Position numbers and translations under genes: made by a program. Of a stretch of DNA of 19,372 nt, positions 14,609-19,372 are shown piece after piece; position 1 is the stretch's first letter; every line of letters begins with the position of its first letter. Below the pieces are notes generated by a model. It was not told the DNA's origin, made no database searches, and saw nothing but the letters and a program-made list of their open reading frames with translations. This DNA comes from Marinilabilia sp. UBA5340 (GTDB lineage: Bacteria; Bacteroidota; Bacteroidia; Bacteroidales; Marinilabiliaceae): NCBI GenBank assembly GCA_002411085.1, contig DHQK01000115.1, forward strand, positions 1 to 19,372, read 5' to 3'.

Positions 14609-16795
14609 CTAACGTTCAGGTTCGGGAGTGAGCAATATGGAAAAGTTTGGTAAATTGATGTCTGAGTGGGGATTTTCAGCATCCTGGTTGAGAATCTGCA
14701 GAAATTCAGGGTTTGCCGGAATGGAAACACTCTGCTTCCACCAGTGAGCATCTGTAAGAGGCGTGAGATCAAAATAATCTTTTGCTCCGACACGGTTGTA
14801 ATTTTTTATAACCAGAGTGTTTTTACCTTTTTTCAGATCAAAAACCAATTCTTTTTTCATCGGGCTCCCGGGAGTTTCATTTCTCGAAAGTATTATTTCT
14901 TTTTGGTTAAACCACACCTGAAGGCCATCGTTGCCGGTAATTCTGTAGCTGTATTGCTGCTCATCCTGTGATTCGATTTCAGCATAATAATAGAATGCAG
15001 ACATGGGCAAGGGATGGAGATGTGTTTCTTTGGCGTTTTTTAAGTTTTTCCATGAGGAATTAAGAATTCTTAGGCGATTGCTTCCATTTGGGTTAATATG
15101 AATATCTTCGAGTTTCCCATAAAAGGCTTCAGATTGATAGATGTCTCCTGTTTGGATGGTGTCGTACTGAGAACATATTTGATGCCCCTGTTTGCCCTGA
15201 AGGGTGATGTTGTATTGGTTATCAGCTGTCTCAATTGTAATGTTTTTATTTTTTAAAACTTCAGGAAAAAACAATTCCGCTTTTTGTGGATGTTCCGCTT
15301 TCAGGTTCCATTTTATTGATGTGGTCGAGTTTATGGCTGTATAGCGGTCTTGTTGGCTAATGCTTGTGCGGATAATTGCATTGTCGGCATTTAGGGTAAC
15401 AGTATCGGTGGGGTTAATGTTGATTTCTTTTCGCGGAAGCATGCGAATAGTATCCTCAAATACCAATTCAATGACTGGCATTTGCATAGGGTCGGCCATG
15501 GCCGGTGAAGTCCAGATTACTTCATTGACTGCTCCGCGATTCGAAAATCCCGGTTCTATTCCGCTTCCAAGAAAACGGGCTGATTTTATTTTATTGTTCA
15601 GACCAGTAAGTCTGATGGCCGTGGTACGGGGTGCAGAATCAACCATTAGAAATAGTTTGTTGGCCTTGCGAGTGATTTTGTATGCAGAAGTTTGAGTTTG
15701 AAACGGACTTTTCTCTACATTGTATATGGCTTCCCGGTTCACTTTTATCCATCGCCCGATGTTTTTCAGGATTTCCTCTTCTGTAGCTCCAAAAGAACCA
15801 TCCGCCCTGGGCCCGATACTCAGGGAGTAATTGCCACCGTTAGCCAGAACTTGCGCCATTTCTTTAACTTTCAGGCGGGCTTTTTGAATGATGTCAATGT
15901 TTTCTTCATGCTCTTTGTATCCCCGGGAATCAGGAAAAACAGAGGCCAGCATATTCCATGGATGGCCAGGAATTTGATCGGGTAAGATGTTGAAATCAGT
16001 GGCAATGAAATCACCCATGTTATTGCCTATGCCATCACTGATGAGACAATTGGGTTGTAAATCTTTTACGAGTTGTCTGATTTCTCTGCTTTGCTGAGGG
16101 GTGTTGAGCCCTGAATAGAAATAGATTTCCGCTATCGGGCCATAATTGGATAGCAACTCTTCTATTTGCATCAGGTTGGTCTGATGATGTTCTGGTGTCA
16201 CTGGTGTGTTGTGATTGGCCGACATGGGAAAGGCTGCCGGAAGGTGCCAGTTGCATAGCGAAAAGCTGATGCTTAATTTTATTTTTCCTGATTTACAGGC
16301 GCTGGCCATTTCCTGAACAAGATCCTGGTTGTAGGGTGTGAACTCAATGACGTTGAAGTCAGTTGTTGCTGTTTTGAAGAGGCAAAAACCATCGTGATGT
16401 TTGGCATTGAAGATAATTCGCTTCATCCCAATGTCGCGTGCCATATTCACGATGCTGTTGGCATCCCATTTTCGTGGATCAAACTCGCGTATTTTCCGCT
16501 CATATTCCTCAGGTGGAATGCCTGCTGTTGCCCAAATGTTTTCAGCAGGCCCCTCAATGAGCTGATTGTTCCAGACTCCCTCAAACTGGGAATAGGCTCC
16601 AAAATGAACAAAAAGAGATAATTTGTCCTTTCTCCACTGAGCGGTTTTTTCGCTGGAGAAATCAAATACTTCTGATTGATTTTCTTTTGCTTCTTTTTGT
16701 TCTGTTTTTGGTTCAGAAGAACAGGCTGAAGAAAGAAGCAATAAGATCATTAGCTTGGTGTAAATTATTCTGTATATCAAATGATTGTTGGTCAT
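14609..16795 (-). CDS. GH29 alpha-L-fucosidase-family lipoprotein lacking the nucleophile Asp
   Basis: A 728-residue lipoprotein from the ATG at 16795; the open frame also extends to a TTG at 16825, but that lies inside the promoter. The signal ends in LLLLSSAC, with lipidated Cys25. The GH29 barrel follows: FVHFGAYS (about 62-69), KHHDGFCLF (132-140), NYGPIAEIYFYSG (217-229), GDF and PGHPWN. Family members read EIWFDMG or similar at the fifth strand, where Asp is the nucleophile; here Tyr227 (codon 16117-16115) takes that place. The rest (about 350-728) contains beta-sandwich domains, the last with NDGLQVWFN, probably carbohydrate-binding. It may be a fucose-binding pseudoenzyme or use other chemistry. 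It diverges from the T9SS gene. Confidence 0.85.
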   Translation of the reverse strand: MTNNHLIYRIIYTKLMILLLLSSACSSEPKTEQKEAKENQSEVFDFSSEKTAQWRKDKLSLFVHFGAYSQFEGVWNNQLIEGPAENIWATAGIPPEEYERKIREFDPRKWDANSIVNMARDIGMKRIIFNAKHHDGFCLFKTATTDFNVIEFTPYNQDLVQEMASACKSGKIKLSISFSLCNWHLPAAFPMSANHNTPVTPEHHQTNLMQIEELLSNYGPIAEIYFYSGLNTPQQSREIRQLVKDLQPNCLISDGIGNNMGDFIATDFNILPDQIPGHPWNMLASVFPDSRGYKEHEENIDIIQKARLKVKEMAQVLANGGNYSLSIGPRADGSFGATEEEILKNIGRWIKVNREAIYNVEKSPFQTQTSAYKITRKANKLFLMVDSAPRTTAIRLTGLNNKIKSARFLGSGIEPGFSNRGAVNEVIWTSPAMADPMQMPVIELVFEDTIRMLPRKEININPTDTVTLNADNAIIRTSISQQDRYTAINSTTSIKWNLKAEHPQKAELFFPEVLKNKNITIETADNQYNITLQGKQGHQICSQYDTIQTGDIYQSEAFYGKLEDIHINPNGSNRLRILNSSWKNLKNAKETHLHPLPMSAFYYYAEIESQDEQQYSYRITGNDGLQVWFNQKEIILSRNETPGSPMKKELVFDLKKGKNTLVIKNYNRVGAKDYFDLTPLTDAHWWKQSVSIPANPEFLQILNQDAENPHSDINLPNFSILLTPEPER

Positions 16796-16822
16796 AGTAA
16801 GCAATATTGATTTTTTCAGTGC

Positions 16823-16830
16823 CAAAGATA
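16823..16830 (-). promoter_or_regulatory. GH29 gene promoter -7 element
   Basis: TATCTTTG on the minus strand matches TAnnTTTG exactly, 27 bases before the ATG at 16795. A TTTC about 18 bases upstream is a weak -33 element. Its position supports the downstream ATG over the TTG at 16825. Confidence 0.55.
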
Positions 16831-17034
16831 AGAAATCTTAAACTGATTGAAACGAGCATGGCGAGGCTTAATAAAAAAGATCAATAGTGAATTAATTAAT
16901 CGGAGATTAACCGGCTCAATAAAGCAGGCCAGCTTCTTTTGTTTGACATATTTACAGTTTTACAATTTAATTCTGCCCTGATACGTTTTATAATTGTAAT
17001 TTCGTCGATTATTCAAATTGTTAACTGTTACAGA

Positions 17035-18255
17035 ATGTCCTCACTTAACTCTTTTGTATTAATGATTGTGGCTGTTTTGGCTTTTGCCACAAGTGCCAGG
17101 GCGCAGTTTTCTGCAGATAATGCGGTTGTAGCTCAAACCAATTATGCATCAGGAACGGTCAATGATCCTGTGTTTTGTTTCCCGGAAGGAAATTCGTTGA
17201 CCCTCAGATATGAATATTCCGGTGCCAATGCTACTTATACCTGGTATGAACACAATGCCGCAGATAATAGTTGGAATAATGAACTGGCCGTTTCCGGAAG
17301 CCAGTTTACTGCGAATGAACAGGGAGGATATCGCGTGGTGGTGGAAAATTCTTTGGGGGATATAGTCGCTGACGAGCGTTGTTGGATTTACAATTCTCAG
17401 GCAATTGTTAATGAAGGGGTTTCGTTGGTTTTTGACGACTGTTTCGGCGTTGAACTGGCTGCTTCTGCAGACTCTGTTCCACTCATTTATTATGATCCTT
17501 CCGATGGTAGTTTTGGAGGTGTTCGCTACAATTTGTCCTTTGAGTGGTACACCCGCCCCGAAGGAGAAGATGTACGTGCCGGACGGGAAGTGAGTTTTGA
17601 TGCCCCTTATGAAGATTTAACGTATGTGGTTTCGATAACCGACCGTTTTGGAAATAATGTGGAGGCAAGCATGGATTATCAAGCCATTGCAGTTATGGCT
17701 GCTTTTGAGGCGGATGTCAGAAAAGATACTGTTATGAATGAACGCCATACGGAGGCTGAAGGATCGGCTCCCATTGAAATAAAATTTAATGATGAGTCGA
17801 AAGGTCCGGTAAATGCGTGGGATTGGACATTTGGAGATGCAGGACGATCTGTGGAGCAAAACCCGCTTTTTGTTTTCTCTCAGGTAGGGACAGACAGTGT
17901 TACGTTGAAAGTAGTGAACCGGAATTCAGGTTGCGAAAGCATTAGTGATCCTTTTGTGGTAAACATCTGGGAGTCGGAGCTGGAAGTGCCTAACGTGTTT
18001 ACGCCCAATGGCGACGGGATTAATGATGAGTTCAGAGTAGCCTATAAATCGATTAAGAAGTTTGAAATGGTGGTCTATAACCGTTGGGGGAGGAAAGTTT
18101 ATGAAGGGAGTGATCCTGCTCGAGGATGGGATGGAGACGTTGGCGGAAAAACAGGAACACCGGGCGTATACTTTTATTATATCCGTGGCGAGGGGTACAA
18201 TGAAAATGAAGTGCATGAGCGGCAGGGGGCTGTGCACCTGATTAGAGGGAAATAA
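17035..18255 (+). CDS. T9SS type B secreted protein with PKD domain
   Basis: The start is the ATG at 17035 (406 residues), because a standard signal peptide begins there (MSSLNSFVLMIVAVLAFA, then cleavage after SARA). Ig-like beta segments (about 30-220) include EQGGYRVVVEN. A PKD domain at about 244-300 carries the diagnostic WDWTFGD. The last 90 residues, from VPNVFTPNGDGINDEF through NRWGRKVYE and GTPGVYFYYI, are the gliding-motility-associated C-terminal domain (type B T9SS sorting signal, CHU_C-like). The protein should be exported by Sec and carried across the outer membrane by T9SS. Its ligand is unknown. It precedes the NYN gene by 20 bp. Confidence 0.88.
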   Translation: MSSLNSFVLMIVAVLAFATSARAQFSADNAVVAQTNYASGTVNDPVFCFPEGNSLTLRYEYSGANATYTWYEHNAADNSWNNELAVSGSQFTANEQGGYRVVVENSLGDIVADERCWIYNSQAIVNEGVSLVFDDCFGVELAASADSVPLIYYDPSDGSFGGVRYNLSFEWYTRPEGEDVRAGREVSFDAPYEDLTYVVSITDRFGNNVEASMDYQAIAVMAAFEADVRKDTVMNERHTEAEGSAPIEIKFNDESKGPVNAWDWTFGDAGRSVEQNPLFVFSQVGTDSVTLKVVNRNSGCESISDPFVVNIWESELEVPNVFTPNGDGINDEFRVAYKSIKKFEMVVYNRWGRKVYEGSDPARGWDGDVGGKTGTPGVYFYYIRGEGYNENEVHERQGAVHLIRGK

Positions 18256-18275
18256 CTTAGAAATAATAATAAAAT

Positions 18276-19217
18276 ATGCAATTAGAAAAAAGCAAAGAAT
18301 TAATACGAATAGGTGTTTTTTATGATGGGAACTACTTTTTTCATGTAAGTAATTATTACAACTACGTTCACAACCGGCATAGTCGCATTAGTATTTCAGG
18401 ACTTCATGATTTTATTCGCAACAAGGTTGCCTCAATGGAATATGGCCCTATGGGCTTTCCGCATTGTCAGATAGTTGATGCTCACTATTTCAGGAGTCGT
18501 CCGGGGGCTGCAGAGGCCAGTCAGAAAGGGAATTTATTGTACTACGACCGGGTCTTTGATGATATTTTGATGTCGGAAGGCATTACTACTCATTATCTTC
18601 CGCTAAAAAATAATGGAGGTGCCCCGCGGTTCGATAAAAGTATTGATGTATTATTGGCATTGGAAGCTTTTGAGCTGGCTTTTCATAAACGTTTTGATGT
18701 AATTGTACTAATCGCCTCGGATAGTGATTATGTTCCTCTCGCACGTAAGCTTAATTCTCTGGGTACGCGCATTATGTTACTTTCCTGGGATTTTGATTAT
18801 CGTGACGATTACGGAAATCACCGGGTTACGCGTACCTCACAGGATTTATTGAACGTGGTAACTTATCCTGTGTACATGGAGGAGATTATTAACGATCCTA
18901 AACCCGATGAGGTTCCTTTGGTAGAAAGTCTTTTTGTGAATAAGGATCAGGGCTCCAGAAGTGAAGCCAATACAAACTCTGAGGTTGAGGAACAACCGGT
19001 GGGCGAAGAATATGAGGTGAGTACAATATTATCTGTGAAGTCGGGGTATGGTTTTATTAAGTATCCGCCCGAAAACCTCTTTTTCCATTATGAGGCCGTT
19101 GTAGGATGTGATTTTTATGATCTGGAACCAGGCGATCAGGTGAAATTTCGGATTGTCACAAACGAAAAGGGAGATGATGTAGCCATGGATGTGGAGCTGA
19201 CCAGCCATGCAAACTAA
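18276..19217 (+). CDS. NYN (LabA/PIN-like) domain protein with C-terminal cold-shock domain
   Basis: The 313-residue product starts at the ATG at 18276, 20 bp after the T9SS gene. Residues about 8-200 form a NYN/DUF88 domain, a PIN-like nuclease fold: acidic residues D17 in FYDGN, D120 and D124 in RFDKSIDVLL, and D149/D151 in ASDSDYVPL are all present, so metal binding and RNA cleavage are plausible. An acidic, probably flexible linker covers about 205-245. Residues 248-308 look like an S1-like cold-shock domain, with GYGFIKY (RNP1-like) and LFFHY (RNP2-like). The combination suggests an RNA-binding ribonuclease. Function is inferred, not known. Confidence 0.85.
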   Translation: MQLEKSKELIRIGVFYDGNYFFHVSNYYNYVHNRHSRISISGLHDFIRNKVASMEYGPMGFPHCQIVDAHYFRSRPGAAEASQKGNLLYYDRVFDDILMSEGITTHYLPLKNNGGAPRFDKSIDVLLALEAFELAFHKRFDVIVLIASDSDYVPLARKLNSLGTRIMLLSWDFDYRDDYGNHRVTRTSQDLLNVVTYPVYMEEIINDPKPDEVPLVESLFVNKDQGSRSEANTNSEVEEQPVGEEYEVSTILSVKSGYGFIKYPPENLFFHYEAVVGCDFYDLEPGDQVKFRIVTNEKGDDVAMDVELTSHAN

Positions 19218-19235
19218 TCTTTCTGAGGAAGGATT
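19216..19235 (+). terminator. weak hairpin at the end of the NYN gene
   Basis: Immediately at the stop codon, AATCTTTC and GAAGGATT form an 8-bp stem with one G-U pair and the loop TGAG. There is no U-run downstream, so termination is not certain. Confidence 0.35.
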
Positions 19236-19263
19236 CTCAAAAAGTGGCATCGTATATTTTCTT

Positions 19264-19371
19264 TTAACAATACTTAGCTATTCCACTTACAATTGATTGA
19301 TAATTAATCGTTTGTACGACTGGTGGTGCGATGCGTAAATCTTTCATAACAAGATCTTTGCGCCATTGCGT
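19264..19371 (-). CDS. possible 3' end of an unidentified minus-strand gene
   Basis: From the right edge, one minus-strand frame stays open for 35 codons and ends with TAA at 19264-19266. It reads plausibly as protein (KDLRIAPPVVQTINY near its middle). It would converge on the NYN gene with a 46-bp gap. The frame is too short to rule out chance, and I do not recognise it. Confidence 0.25.
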   Translation of the reverse strand, partial: TQWRKDLVMKDLRIAPPVVQTINYQSIVSGIAKYC

Positions 19372-19372
19372 C

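Noticed and set aside
16796..16825. TTG start giving a GH29 protein ten residues longer
   Set aside because: The TTG overlaps the TATCTTTG promoter element, and the ATG at 16795 gives a normal lipoprotein signal.
16939..17034. 32-residue hydrophobic extension before the T9SS protein
   Set aside because: A complete signal peptide with an SARA cleavage site starts at the ATG at 17035; the extension is AT-rich intergenic sequence.

Overview
The window looks like a chromosomal segment of a Bacteroidota bacterium, most likely an anaerobic or facultative Bacteroidales/Marinilabiliales-type lineage. The signs are a Bacteroidota-restricted DUF4290 protein, a type IX secretion cargo with a type B (gliding-motility) C-terminal domain, MurA with Asp in place of the usual catalytic Cys, a lipoprotein GH29 protein, and promoters fitting the Bacteroidota TTTG / TAnnTTTG pattern instead of the E. 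coli one. The genus assignment is inference; no rRNA is present.

Bases 1-6050 (minus strand) hold a tryptophan operon in the order trpE-trpG-trpD-trpC-trpF-trpB; trpB runs off the left edge and trpA would be expected beyond it. Upstream of trpE lies an almost complete ribosome-mediated attenuator: a Bacteroidota-type promoter, a 20-residue leader peptide with three consecutive Trp codons, a segment able to act as antiterminator, and a strong intrinsic terminator. TrpE also keeps the LLES feedback motif, so the pathway seems controlled both by transcription attenuation and by enzyme inhibition.

Bases 6067-9000 (minus) carry an OxyR-type peroxide sensor (C199 and C208 both present) and the chaperone pair grpE-dnaJ with its own promoter and terminator. 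A perfect 14-bp palindrome lies between the dnaJ terminator and the oxyR start.

Bases 9051-14499 (minus) encode a secreted thioredoxin-fold protein that has lost both CXXC cysteines, a DUF4290-murA pair and a UvrD/PcrA helicase. The 363-bp gap at 11827-12189 has no gene but contains a Crp/Fnr-like inverted repeat.

Bases 14609-16795 (minus) encode a GH29 fucosidase-family lipoprotein whose predicted nucleophile Asp is Tyr. Diverging from it on the plus strand are a T9SS type B secreted PKD protein and a NYN (LabA/PIN-like) domain fused to a C-terminal cold-shock domain. The last 150 bases may hold the end of a minus-strand gene. I saw no mobile element, CRISPR array, tRNA or rRNA. The candidates most worth following are the trp attenuator, the nucleophile-less GH29 protein, the NYN-cold-shock fusion and the oxyR palindrome.
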